Source of the DNA: Fen-455 sp050012675
GTDB taxonomy: Bacteria; Actinomycetota; Acidimicrobiia; Acidimicrobiales; Bog-793
NCBI GenBank assembly: GCA_050012675.1
Contig: JBEKGS010000016.1
Location: 1 to 64,000, forward strand
Reading direction: 5' to 3'
Length of the DNA: 64,000 nt
The notes beneath the pieces were generated by a model. That model was not told where the DNA came from. It worked only from the letters and a program-made list of their open reading frames with translations, and made no database searches. Every line of letters begins with the position of its first letter. Positions within the stretch are counted from its first letter, which is position 1. A program made the position numbers and the translations under genes. This document shows, piece after piece, positions 25,647 through 34,904 of the stretch.

Positions 25647-26311
25647 GTCGGCACGAGGCGGTAGCCGACGCCGCGGTGGGTGTCGATGCGGACGTGTGTC
25701 CCGGAGAGCTTCGACCGGAGGTGGGCAACGTGAACCTCGATCGTGTTGGAGCCGACGGCGTCGGCCTCGTACTGCCACACCTGCAGAGCGATCGATCGCC
25801 GGGTCACGACCGCGGGCGAACGTTGCAGCAGAAGCTCCAGGATGCCGAGCTCAATCTGTGTCAGGCTGATCGCGTTCCCACCAGCCACGACAGTCCGCGA
25901 GGCCGGCTCGAAGACGACGTCCCCCACTGACAGCTGAGGTGGGCGGGATTCCGAGGGCCGACGCTGCAGGGCTCGCAGCCGTGCGAGAAGCTCGGGGAAG
26001 TCGAACGGCTTCACCATGTAGTCATCGGCGCCTTCGTCGAGACCGAGCACCCGATCACTCGGCATGTCCCGAGCAGTGAGCATGAGTACCGGCACGCCGG
26101 CGCCTGAACGGCGCAGTGACCGAAGGACCTCGATTCCACTTACCACTGGCATCCGCCAATCGAGGATGGCGACCTCGTACTCGTAGGACCGGAGATAGCT
26201 GAGCGCGTCTGATCCATCGGCGACGGCGTCGACAATGTAGCCAGCTTTCTTCAGGCCCCGCTCCAGCACGGACCTGAGAGCCTCGTCATCCTCCGCCACG
26301 AGGATCCGCAT
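25643..26311 (-). CDS. OmpR-family response regulator
   Basis: 222 residues. The receiver domain has acidic pocket AEDDEALRSVLERG, phospho-accepting Asp in VAILDWRMP (~51), Thr in MLTARD and Lys in YMVKPFDFPELL. The winged-helix DNA-binding domain (~125-220) has LSVGDVVFEPASRTV, LTQIELGILELLLQ and VHVAHLRSKL. It is the first gene of a two-gene operon with the histidine kinase. It faces the LCP gene across 160 bp that contain an inverted repeat (26349-26370), a candidate binding or terminator-like site. Confidence 0.94.
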   Translation of the reverse strand: MRILVAEDDEALRSVLERGLKKAGYIVDAVADGSDALSYLRSYEYEVAILDWRMPVVSGIEVLRSLRRSGAGVPVLMLTARDMPSDRVLGLDEGADDYMVKPFDFPELLARLRALQRRPSESRPPQLSVGDVVFEPASRTVVAGGNAISLTQIELGILELLLQRSPAVVTRRSIALQVWQYEADAVGSNTIEVHVAHLRSKLSGTHVRIDTHRGVGYRLVPT

Positions 26312-26348
26312 GGCCCTCCGTTATACCCGACGCGAGTTCGCCCGGGTG

Positions 26349-26370
26349 AGTCGGGACTTTGAACCCGACT
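26349..26370. promoter_or_regulatory. inverted repeat between response regulator and LCP gene
   Basis: Seven-bp perfect arms AGTCGGG and CCCGACT around an 8-base loop. It lies 38 bp upstream of the response-regulator start and about 100 bp upstream of the LCP start. The position suits an operator or a 5' hairpin. OmpR-type regulators usually bind direct repeats, so the ligand is uncertain. Confidence 0.4.
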
Positions 26371-26471
26371 GAAACATGAGTCTCAGCCAGTGACAAGGCC
26401 TGCCTCTTGCGGCCGAAGTTCCGGTTTCTGGCTTCACGAGATCTTAAGGGAACATCTCTAGGCTGCTCCTG

Positions 26472-28067
26472 GTGTCCGATGTTCCCATCAGCAGGCCGCC
26501 CGCCTCTGACCAGCCTGCCGCCCGACGGCGATTCGGGCGCCGCCGCAGGAACTCGAGCCGACCTCGCTGGCTTCGCAATCTCCTCAGGGCATCGGTGGCC
26601 CTCCTCGTTGTCATCGTCGCTCTTGCTGGGGCAGAGATAGGCTTCGTCGCCTTCCGGGTCCACCAAATTCATCGAGTGACAGTTACACAGCTCACGCCGC
26701 CCGCAACTTCGGGTCCGAATGTCGGCACCCAGACGTTCCTCCTCATAGGCTCGACGTCCCGGTGCGTGCTCAACAACAAACAGACCGCAGCGTTCGGCAG
26801 TTGCGCGCAGGGCATCACCGGCGTGAACTCGGACGTGATTCTCCTGCTTCGCGCCGACCAGCGGGCTCACTCGGTCTCCGTCCTCTCCATCCCCCGTGAC
26901 CTCGTCATGAACAACGTCCGGCCCGGGGGTTTCTTCAAGATCGATGCCGCCCTCGCGGACGGTCCCGGCCAGCTCGTAGCCGCGATCGAGCAGAACTTCG
27001 GGATCCCGATCAACCACTTTGTCGAACTGAATTTCGACAGCTTCCAGAACATCGTGGACGCCCTCGGCGGACTCAAGATGTACTTCCCCTACCGGGTCCG
27101 CGACGACAGCAGCGGGCTCCACATCCGAACGACCGGTTGTGTGTACCTGAACGGGTTCAATGCTCTCGCCTTGGTCAGGGCGCGCAACTACTGGTATTTC
27201 AAAGATGGTCAGTGGGTGGACGATGGCAGCGGGGACCTCGGGCGTATCATCCGAGTGCACGAGTTCCTCCGCGTGCTCGCCACCGCCATCGCAAAGCGCG
27301 GCATTGCGAACCCGCTCACCGACAACGCGCTTCTCGGAGCTGTCGCCCCGGACCTCGAGGTCGACTCGAAACTGTCGCTGAGCGACATGGTCGATCTGTT
27401 GCGGGCGTTCCGTTCGACCGACATCGCCAAGGTTCCTGAGCTGACCATGCCGAACATAGAGAATTTCGCCGACTACATGTACGAGGGCTACGACTACGGT
27501 TCGGTGGTGCTGCCCACCTACCCGCAGGACCAGCAGGCAATCGACAGCTTCCTCGGGCTCAAGACTCCACCGGGTTCGACGGTCGCGCCCGGCTCGTTCA
27601 CGATCTCTGTGATGAACGGCACGGGAATAGCCGGTCAGGCCACGACGACCGCCGATCAGCTCTCGTCGCTCGGGTTGCACGTCGTGGGCACTGGCAGCGC
27701 AACCTCGGTCGGGCCGATCTCGGAAACGGTCGTGTACTACGCGCCGGGACACTTGCTCGACGCCGAGCGGGTCGTCGAGGAACTCAACGGCATCGTGGCG
27801 ATGGCCGACGGGCCGACCGATGCAGGAGCTGACGTCACGGTGGTCACGGGCTCGAACTTCTCCGTGCTCTCGAACCACGCTCCTGCCCAGGACACGACGG
27901 CAACGGTGGCGCAGCCGCCAACAACCGCGATGCCGGTGACGTCTGCAACCACCGTGGAGCTCATGGCAGCCATGTTGGAACTGACGTCGGCGAGCACCCT
28001 TGGACCACCGAGCCCAGCGGTGCAGCCTCTTCCTTCCTACGACCCGAGGGCTTGTCCCTCCAATTGA
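26472..28067 (+). CDS. LytR-CpsA-Psr (LCP) family protein
   Basis: 531 residues. A basic cytoplasmic tail (RRRFGRRRRNSSRPRW) is followed by one transmembrane helix (~39-60) and an LCP catalytic domain (~85-335), with the pyrophosphate-binding arginines and aspartates in NSDVILLLRADQ, SVLSIPRDL and GFNALALVRARNY. A LytR_C domain (~370-460: TISVMNGTGIAGQATTTADQL) and a Thr/Pro-rich tail complete it. LCP enzymes transfer polymers such as teichoic acids or arabinogalactan from lipid carriers to peptidoglycan. It starts with GTG and is divergent from the two-component operon. Confidence 0.93.
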   Translation: MSDVPISRPPASDQPAARRRFGRRRRNSSRPRWLRNLLRASVALLVVIVALAGAEIGFVAFRVHQIHRVTVTQLTPPATSGPNVGTQTFLLIGSTSRCVLNNKQTAAFGSCAQGITGVNSDVILLLRADQRAHSVSVLSIPRDLVMNNVRPGGFFKIDAALADGPGQLVAAIEQNFGIPINHFVELNFDSFQNIVDALGGLKMYFPYRVRDDSSGLHIRTTGCVYLNGFNALALVRARNYWYFKDGQWVDDGSGDLGRIIRVHEFLRVLATAIAKRGIANPLTDNALLGAVAPDLEVDSKLSLSDMVDLLRAFRSTDIAKVPELTMPNIENFADYMYEGYDYGSVVLPTYPQDQQAIDSFLGLKTPPGSTVAPGSFTISVMNGTGIAGQATTTADQLSSLGLHVVGTGSATSVGPISETVVYYAPGHLLDAERVVEELNGIVAMADGPTDAGADVTVVTGSNFSVLSNHAPAQDTTATVAQPPTTAMPVTSATTVELMAAMLELTSASTLGPPSPAVQPLPSYDPRACPSN

Positions 28068-28360
28068 GGGTGCTGTGAGGTGTTTTGGGACAAGGCTTCC
28101 CGAACAACGACGCGTCAAGCGCGCAGAGACAGGGCGCACCGTGGAGGGGAAACGCGAGTTTCGACCGCCTCACACACCCGCGGCGAGTAGCGCGACCGTC
28201 GCAGAGCTCACCGCTGACCTGGAGGGTCGGCGCACGTGGGCGTTGCCGCGGTCTTTGTGGAGCGTGTGATCCTCCACGCGGGCAGTTGTTGTCACCGGCG
28301 CTCACCCGGACTCGATCCGGTCAACCGTAAAGTGCAACGGTGGCGGTTCGTTCAGGGAGC

Positions 28361-30283
28361 ATGCGAAGCGCGGTGGACTCCACGTGGCATCTGCTCGTCG
28401 GAAGACCGCTCCGCAGCAACGAAGTAGCAAAGGAGCAGATCACACAGGTCGAAGGCCTTTCAGCGCTTTCCCTGGACGCGCTCACTTCGGTCGCTTATGG
28501 TCCGGAAGCAATCATCGTCGTGCTGGCTGTCGCTGGAGCCGGCGCGCTGCACATCGTGCTGCCGATCACCATCGTGATCATCGTTTTGCTTGCGGTCCTC
28601 GTCTTCTCCTACAGGCAAGTGATCGACGCCTATCCCGGGGGAGGCGGGGCCTACGCCGTCTCACGCGCGAACCTCGGGGTACCTGCGAGCCTCATTGCCG
28701 GAGCGTCGCTGATCGTCGACTACACGCTCACGGTAGCCGTGTCGATCGCGGCCGGTGTCGGCGCGCTGACCTCCGCCTTCCCATCCCTGTCAGCTGCCAC
28801 AGTACCCATCTGCCTGGGAATCCTCGCCGTCGTCACGCTGCTGAACCTACGTGGCTTAGGGGAGGCTGCCAGGGCGTTTCTCCTTCCGACGATGATCTTC
28901 ATCGTCGGCCTGCTAGCGATCATTGCCATCGGTTTGGTCCATCCGCTTGCGCTTCACGCCCGCCAACCCGGGCGGTCACTGCTCACCACACACGGGCTCG
29001 AGGCGGTGAGCGTGCTCCTTGTGCTGAAGGCCTTTTCTGCCGGCTGCAGTGCCTTGACCGGTGTTGAGGCGATCGCGAACGGCGTGCCACTGTTCAAAGA
29101 ACCGCGGGTGGTCCGCGCCAAGCGGACTGAACTGCTGTTGGGGCTGATCCTCGGCACAATGCTGCTCGGCCTCGCGGTGCTCGCGAGCCGCTGGCACATC
29201 GGACCGCGTTCGGGTCAAACAGCGCTGAGCCAGATCATGGCCGACGCGGTCGGGCGGCACTGGGCGTACTACTTGGTTTCACTCACGATCACCCTCGTGC
29301 TATCGCTGGCGGCAAACACCTCTTTTGGCGGACTGCCTGTTCTTGCGAGCCTGTTGTCACGGGACAACTATCTCCCGCACCTCTTTGCGCTTCGCGACGA
29401 CCGGCAAGTCCTCGCTAATGGAATCTGGGCGCTCGCCGTTCTTTCCGGCGCTCTTTTGATAGCCGTTGGCGGCGACACAAACAGCCTGATCCCACTGTTC
29501 GCGATTGGCGTGTTCACCGGATTCACTCTCGCCCAGAGTGGGCTTGTCGTTCACTGGTGGAAGAACAAGCCTGCAAACTGGCGCCGGCGTGCCGCTATCA
29601 ACGGGCTGGGCGCGACGATGACAGCGATCGCGACAGTCGTGTTCCTGTTCTCGAAGTTCCTCGAGGGTGCATGGGTGGTAGTCATGGCCGTTCCGACCTT
29701 CGTCCTAGTTTTCGTGCGGATTCACGCCTACTATCGGCGTGCCGCCCGCGATCTCGGTATCGGCTTTCCACAGGAGAAGCCGGAGGCGCGGCCTTCCCTC
29801 GTGATAGTGCCGGTGACCGCTTTGTCGCGCCTGACTGTGCACGCGATCTCAGAGGCTCTCTCGCTCAGCACCGAGGTGATGGCCGTGACTGTCGTGCTTG
29901 ACGACGGAAGCGAGGCTGAAGCGCGCGCCCGGGTGCTCGAGCAGGACTGGGCCAGGTGGAACTCGGGAGTCCCGTTGCGGGTACTGCATACCGACTATGC
30001 ATCCATAGTGGCGCCGATCGTCGCGTTCATCGACGAACAGCGGGCTCGCGACGACAGGCAGGTCGTCGTGCTCATCCCGGTGGTCATCCCGGACCGCGTG
30101 CGCTATCGCTTGCTCCACAATCAGATCGACCTCGTGCTCTCCTCGGCACTGAGGACGCGCCCTGACGTCGTCGTCGCACGAGTCCAGTTGCCGCTGGGGG
30201 AGTCAGCGAGTGAGCCTGGAATGGCCGAACAGGTCCCGACAGGGGCCGGAGTGACCCAGGTCTCGACACGACCTGATGACTGA
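28361..30283 (+). CDS. APC-superfamily transporter, KimA-like
   Basis: 640 residues from ATG 28361 (GGGAGC upstream; GTG 28340 would add 7). Twelve hydrophobic helices fill residues ~45-455, starting with LSLDALTSVAYGPEAIIVV. A cytosolic C-terminal domain of ~170 residues follows (SLVIVPVTALSRLTVHAISE ... VVVLIPVVIPDRVRYRLLH). This plan, an APC core with a universal-stress-like tail, resembles KimA potassium importers and related amino-acid/cation permeases. Substrate assignment (potassium versus amino acid) is tentative. The ~290-bp upstream region contains a GTGGAG/CTCCAC hairpin near 28256-28276 but no recognisable c-di-AMP riboswitch. Confidence 0.87.
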   Translation: MRSAVDSTWHLLVGRPLRSNEVAKEQITQVEGLSALSLDALTSVAYGPEAIIVVLAVAGAGALHIVLPITIVIIVLLAVLVFSYRQVIDAYPGGGGAYAVSRANLGVPASLIAGASLIVDYTLTVAVSIAAGVGALTSAFPSLSAATVPICLGILAVVTLLNLRGLGEAARAFLLPTMIFIVGLLAIIAIGLVHPLALHARQPGRSLLTTHGLEAVSVLLVLKAFSAGCSALTGVEAIANGVPLFKEPRVVRAKRTELLLGLILGTMLLGLAVLASRWHIGPRSGQTALSQIMADAVGRHWAYYLVSLTITLVLSLAANTSFGGLPVLASLLSRDNYLPHLFALRDDRQVLANGIWALAVLSGALLIAVGGDTNSLIPLFAIGVFTGFTLAQSGLVVHWWKNKPANWRRRAAINGLGATMTAIATVVFLFSKFLEGAWVVVMAVPTFVLVFVRIHAYYRRAARDLGIGFPQEKPEARPSLVIVPVTALSRLTVHAISEALSLSTEVMAVTVVLDDGSEAEARARVLEQDWARWNSGVPLRVLHTDYASIVAPIVAFIDEQRARDDRQVVVLIPVVIPDRVRYRLLHNQIDLVLSSALRTRPDVVVARVQLPLGESASEPGMAEQVPTGAGVTQVSTRPDD

Positions 30284-30467
30284 ACTGGTTCTCTCCCGAC
30301 CGACGGCAGTAACAACATCGGGGCGGCTTCACTCGAGCCCCGCTTCCTTGAGACTGCAATGTGGGATAACTAGCCCAGGGGTGTGTCGTGCGCGCAAGTT
30401 AAGGGTCGCAGGTTCGACCTTGTCTCAAGTGAGCAACCCGAACAAGCAGCGCCGTTGTCGCCGAGCG

Positions 30468-32831
30468 TCAGGCACCGAAGGTGAACCCCTTGTCGCGGAT
30501 AAGGAAGATGGCGGTTTCGCAAGCGTCCGTGTCGTAGCGGATACCGCGGCCGTCTTGAAGTTCGGTTATGGCAGCTTCAATCGGCAGCGCAGCCCGATAG
30601 GGCCGGTGGCTGATCATTGCCTCGACAACGTCGGCAACGGCTAGGACGCGCGCCTCGGGCAGGATGTCCCCATCACACAGGCCTGCCGGGTAACCCGAGC
30701 CGTCGAGGCGCTCGTGGTGTTGATGGATGATCTCTGCCACGTCTCGCTCAAAGCCGATGGAGCCAACGATTTCGGCGCCGGCAGCGGCATGGTGATGGAT
30801 GAGTTCCATCTCGGTAGCGCTGAGGCGTCCAGGTTTGGCGAGAATCTCGGCCGGTAGGACGATCTTGCCGATGTCGTGCAACACGGCGGCGATGCGCAGG
30901 GACTCAAGGCGCGCCTCAGTCCAACCGAGTTCGAGACCGATCGCGCAGGCGAGTTCGGCGACCCGTCGCTGATGTCCGGCGGTGTACGGGTCGCGTAGCT
31001 CGGTGGTTGCACCGAGTGCGGCGACAGCTCCTTCAAGTGTGAGCGCGAGCTTCTCGGCACTAGCGGCCAGCTCACGTTCCGCGCGTCGCATCTCGGTAAC
31101 GTCGAAGTCGATGGCGACAATCCCCGCCGGCTGTCCGGACACGTCGGAGAAGACCGCTTTGTGAGTCTGCACCTCGCGGCGAGTGCCTGCCGGCCCGACA
31201 GACCCAACGAGGTCTTCGATGGGACGCATGGGATGCGCGAGCAGCTCGCGATTGTCGGCGTCGAAGCGTTTGGCCAGTCGAGCCGGGTGGAGGTCGAAAA
31301 CAGTCCTGCCGATGATCTCATCCTTGGAGCGACCGAGAGAGATCGCGAACGCCTCGTTACAGCCCACGTAGCGCAGGGAGGCGTCCTTGTAGTGGACAGG
31401 AACAGGGATCGACTCAAGGAGTTGCTCGAGGAAGTGCGAGCGCTCTTCGGCAGTCGTCTCGGCCGCTTTCTGGTCTGTGATGTCCTGGCAGGTGCCGACG
31501 ACGCGCCGGGCCCGGCCGTCACTGTCGTGGAAGGCCTCCGTGCGCTTGCGCACGAATCTGACCTGGCCGTCTGGGCGAACAATGCGATGCTCTACCTGAG
31601 CGATTCCCGAGACGAGGGCTTCGTTGATCGCTTGCTCGACCAAAGGCCGATCCTCAGGATGGACCAGGTCGAAGAACGCTTCGACGGTGCCCTTCCACTG
31701 TGCGGGGGTGGTGCCGTGAATGGCGAACACCTCGTCGGCCATGAACTCGAAACGCCCGCTGTCTAGGTCCCATTCCCAGTGGCCGACGTGAGCAAGACGT
31801 TCCGTCTCTCGAAAGAGGGCCTCGTTGTGCGCCAGCCGGGCGCCGTCGCGCAGTCGACCGATGCCGTACGCCAGGTCGGCCGCCAGGTCGAGCAGCACGG
31901 CGACTTCCTCTGGGCCGAAACTGCCCGGCTCTCCGGCGTAGATCATGAGCGCCCCGATCGCCACGTCGTCGACGACCAGCGGCAACGCGCACGACGAGCG
32001 GAAGCCGCACGCGTCGGCTGCGGCCCGCCAGGGCGCGAACCTTTTCGAGCGGTGCATGTCCTTCAGAACCTGAACGTTGCGGGTTCGGACAGCTGTGCCT
32101 GTCGGGCCACTTCCCGAGTCGCCAGTTCTCCAACTGAAACTGGCACCGTTCAGGTAGTCGGTGCGTCCTGCCGACGCCACCGGCCGCACCGTACGCGCCT
32201 CATCGTGTTCGGCGTAGCCGACCCATGCCATGAGGTACCCACCCGAGGCGACGATGGTCTGACACATGTCTGCTAGCAGCGACGTCTCAGCCGTGGCGTG
32301 CACAAGGACCTGGTTGCCGAGGCCCAAGGTCCGAAGCGCGCGAGACAGACTTGTCCGTTCGGTGACATCGTGGGCGTTCACCACGATTCCCCTGATGGCC
32401 GGATCCTCCAAGCGGTTGGTCGCGGTCGCCTCAAGTACCCTCCACGCGCCGGAGGCCGTCCTGAATCGGAACACCGCCGGCAGGGCCGTCCCGGCTCGGC
32501 GGGTTGCCGCCAAGAACCTCTCCGTGACCGCTTCTAGGTCGTCAGGGTGGATCAGTTCGAACATGCTTCGCCCGCGCTGCTGATCGGGAACGAAGCCGAG
32601 CAGGCGCTCCGCGGTTTCGTTCGCGTAGATCACCCGCGCCTGATCGTCGACCACCGCGATCAGATCGCTGGAATGGGCCAGCAACGCGCCAAGCCACCGC
32701 TCGTTCATGTCCAGCGGCTCAGTCGAGCCGGCCTGCGCAGCCCTGCGGGACGCGGCGGCGGTCAAAGGGCCGGTTTCTCCGGCCGGAGTCCCGGCAGGCG
32801 GTCGAGCTCGTCCGGCTTGTGTCCCGGGCAC
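30468..32831 (-). CDS. PAS-GAF-PAS-PAS-HD-GYP signalling protein
   Basis: 787 residues, soluble. PAS domain 1 at ~45-165 (AHSSDLIAVVDDQARVIYAN), GAF at ~170-325, PAS 2 at ~330-460 (HVGHWEWDLDSGRFEFM) and PAS 3 at ~465-590. A coiled linker leads to a C-terminal HD-GYP domain (~610-785) with VLHDIGKIVLP near 651 and HHERLDGSGYPAG near 705. HD-GYP enzymes hydrolyse cyclic di-GMP; both the HD and GYP signatures are intact. The three PAS domains and GAF make it a multi-input cytoplasmic sensor. It is convergent with the APC transporter gene and monocistronic. Confidence 0.93.
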   Translation of the reverse strand: MPGTQAGRARPPAGTPAGETGPLTAAASRRAAQAGSTEPLDMNERWLGALLAHSSDLIAVVDDQARVIYANETAERLLGFVPDQQRGRSMFELIHPDDLEAVTERFLAATRRAGTALPAVFRFRTASGAWRVLEATATNRLEDPAIRGIVVNAHDVTERTSLSRALRTLGLGNQVLVHATAETSLLADMCQTIVASGGYLMAWVGYAEHDEARTVRPVASAGRTDYLNGASFSWRTGDSGSGPTGTAVRTRNVQVLKDMHRSKRFAPWRAAADACGFRSSCALPLVVDDVAIGALMIYAGEPGSFGPEEVAVLLDLAADLAYGIGRLRDGARLAHNEALFRETERLAHVGHWEWDLDSGRFEFMADEVFAIHGTTPAQWKGTVEAFFDLVHPEDRPLVEQAINEALVSGIAQVEHRIVRPDGQVRFVRKRTEAFHDSDGRARRVVGTCQDITDQKAAETTAEERSHFLEQLLESIPVPVHYKDASLRYVGCNEAFAISLGRSKDEIIGRTVFDLHPARLAKRFDADNRELLAHPMRPIEDLVGSVGPAGTRREVQTHKAVFSDVSGQPAGIVAIDFDVTEMRRAERELAASAEKLALTLEGAVAALGATTELRDPYTAGHQRRVAELACAIGLELGWTEARLESLRIAAVLHDIGKIVLPAEILAKPGRLSATEMELIHHHAAAGAEIVGSIGFERDVAEIIHQHHERLDGSGYPAGLCDGDILPEARVLAVADVVEAMISHRPYRAALPIEAAITELQDGRGIRYDTDACETAIFLIRDKGFTFGA

Positions 32832-33021
32832 TCCGGTGGCGCGAGAGGGCGACAGATCGAGCTCGCGTTGCCGATTCGGTACCGGCCAGCCACAAAAGAG
32901 GGACTTTTGGCATTAAGTTGAGGGCCGAAAGTCCCGATCTGCTCACCACGAAGGTCGCCGTCGTCGATATGCACTAGGTGCGTGTAGCCAATCGACGCAT
33001 GGTTCGCTGTGCGAGAGCTTT

Positions 33022-33174
33022 GTGAGTTACGGCCCGCCCGTCTCTAACTATCGGGAGCGTCGCCGCGCGGTGTCGAGGCGGCCTTACCGGACGGTCGTGC
33101 TCACGCTCATGGTCGCCACCAGCGCCGTCGCGACATTCGACCTCTATCTGTTCGCGTCCTCTGGCTTTCACTGA
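33022..33174 (+). CDS. small single-pass membrane protein (50 residues)
   Basis: GTG start. A basic N-terminus with several arginines (NYRERRRAVSRRPYR) is followed by one hydrophobic helix (TVVLTLMVATSAVATFDLYLF) and a short outer tail. The positive-inside pattern predicts a single-pass membrane protein. There is no clear SD. Its reality rests on the clean helix, a proper stop and the absence of any gene on the opposite strand. Confidence 0.4.
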   Translation: MSYGPPVSNYRERRRAVSRRPYRTVVLTLMVATSAVATFDLYLFASSGFH

Positions 33175-33570
33175 CGGCCACGTGGCTGTCCCATTCCGGG
33201 TGCCAAGCGCAGGTGGAGCCGGCTGCCGGTCACCGGGATCCAGTCGTCGGCTCCGGACCCTCTTACGGGGCTCAGCCCTGCGGCGAGGGTGGAGGTTGGC
33301 GCCGTGTTCGACACGACTGACCTTGACGACCGAGGCTCGTCCTCGATTCACCTGGTGGCGGCTGCGTCGCGCTGCCTGACCGCAACGGCTCGCCGTCCCG
33401 GCGCGGGCCTCTCACCAGGGTGCCCGTAAAGGACTCCACGAGCGCCGCCCCTACGGCCTCCAACAGACGTTCGAGAAAGCGCCAGGCGCCTTTGCTGGCG
33501 GTGGCCCTACTCTTTGCTGGAGTTCCGGTGGTACCGTCGTTCGGTCGCCGGCATCGCTGAAGGGGTTGTC
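33175..33570. other. intergenic stretch with no supported gene
   Basis: Nothing with a family, SD or steady codon bias is seen between the 50-residue membrane protein and the beta-rich protein that follows. Confidence 0.4.
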
Positions 33571-34761
33571 ATGCCTTTCACACCAGTCGCCCTGACCGGA
33601 GTCGTTGTCGACCCAACTACCGGCAGGCCGATAAAGGGTTCTACTGTCTCGCTCCTGCTGTCCCATGCGATCTCGGACGGAGCCACGATCGTCGAGCCTT
33701 CCATGATCCTGGTGCGGTGTGCCGATGCTGATGGCTGTTTCTCTGTCACCGTGCCAGCGAACGATGACGCGACCACCGCTCCCGTGGGGACGTTCTACAC
33801 AGTCGCTATCAGAGCACCCAACTCTCCGAGCGATACGTTCCGGGTGATCGTGCCGAAAGCCTACGCTCCTGAAGTTCCCCTGCTGTCACTGCCCCGCCTT
33901 TCGGGAGGACTTCGTCCTGAGGCTTCCCACATCGCGGTCAGCGGCCAGAAGGACGTCGAGTCCTCCCTCAGCGTGACCACGACCAGTGCAACCGGTGGTG
34001 TCCCGGCTGCAAAGCCAAGCCGGGCCGTCGCCGGGCCAGCGAGTTCAAGCGAGAGCGGAGTTGGTAGTGACGCGGACTTAGCAGGAACACCTGGACCACG
34101 GCACGTCGGGAGCTCCGTGGCGGCCGGGCCGCCGGTTACCGCCGGCACGGAGGGCTCTCGGGGAGCGACTGCTCCATCGGCAACCTTTGCTGGCGGATCA
34201 CCCTGTGAGGTCGTGAATGACCCTGCCGGATCGGTCGCACCGCCTCGCCCAGCCGTCTCGGAGGATTCGGAGGCCTCAGAACCACAAGCAGTCATGAGTG
34301 CTGGTCGTGGTGGCGTCACCGGCTTGCTGGGCGTCGCACAAGTCGGTGGCACTTACTCCGTGTACCGGTGTTCCTCGGAAAGCTTGGTACCTGTGGACGC
34401 CACCAATCTGACCGTCTTGTTCACGGCTCCGACTTCGGGCCGAGTTCTGGTTCGGCTGAACGCATGGACGGCGGTTCCGTCAAACTATCCCTTGATATTC
34501 GGAGTGCTTGATCACGCGACAGGACAGCTCCACGGTGATCCGGGACTCGTGAATGGCGGGAGCGCGACGGGGAGCACTTATGTATCCTTCGCGGTTCTCA
34601 TCACCGGATTGATTCCCAGTGCCTCCTATCATTTTGATTGGGGATATGCAGTACAGGGAACACATGGCAGCGAAACCGGAATAATCGAGATCGGGCTGAA
34701 CAACGGTCCGCCTATCTGGTGTTATGGCGCCCCCGCCGTGATGGAGGTCTGGTCGGCTTAG
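33571..34761 (+). CDS. hypothetical two-domain beta-rich protein
   Basis: 396 residues from ATG 33571. Residues 1-110 look like a carboxypeptidase-regulatory/Ig-like fold (LTGVVVDPTTGRPIKGSTVS ... GTFYTVAIRAP). Residues ~115-255 form a low-complexity Ser/Ala/Gly/Pro linker. Residues ~260-396 form a second beta domain (DATNLTVLFTAPTSGRVLVR ... YVSFAVLITGLIPSASYHFD). No signal peptide is visible, so the export route is unclear. The plan, a fold plus flexible linker plus terminal beta-sandwich, recalls phage receptor-binding or adhesion proteins, but no other phage gene is nearby. Function is unknown. Confidence 0.75.
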   Translation: MPFTPVALTGVVVDPTTGRPIKGSTVSLLLSHAISDGATIVEPSMILVRCADADGCFSVTVPANDDATTAPVGTFYTVAIRAPNSPSDTFRVIVPKAYAPEVPLLSLPRLSGGLRPEASHIAVSGQKDVESSLSVTTTSATGGVPAAKPSRAVAGPASSSESGVGSDADLAGTPGPRHVGSSVAAGPPVTAGTEGSRGATAPSATFAGGSPCEVVNDPAGSVAPPRPAVSEDSEASEPQAVMSAGRGGVTGLLGVAQVGGTYSVYRCSSESLVPVDATNLTVLFTAPTSGRVLVRLNAWTAVPSNYPLIFGVLDHATGQLHGDPGLVNGGSATGSTYVSFAVLITGLIPSASYHFDWGYAVQGTHGSETGIIEIGLNNGPPIWCYGAPAVMEVWSA

Positions 34762-34904
34762 ATGTGCGACTTGCACAATCCACGTGGCCGGTTGGACAAC
34801 CAGGAAAAGGTGTTGCGCCAGGCATCTCGTCGGCGAAGGGTGGTTACGATCGGGTCAGCCGCGGGTGAGGGTACAGCTCCACTGACGGAACAAAGGAACG
34901 TCGT

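Noticed and set aside
28068..28360. c-di-AMP (ydaO-type) riboswitch before the KimA-like gene
   Set aside because: I looked for it because KimA is often so regulated, but no ydaO core motif is visible. Only a small GTGGAG/CTCCAC hairpin is seen.
30359..30424. tRNA-like segment after the APC transporter gene
   Set aside because: The ends can pair as an acceptor-like stem and AGGGTCGCAGG plus TTCGA looks like a T-arm, but two bases of the T-loop are missing and no anticodon or D-arm folds. At ~66 nt it is too short. Kept only as a possible relic.
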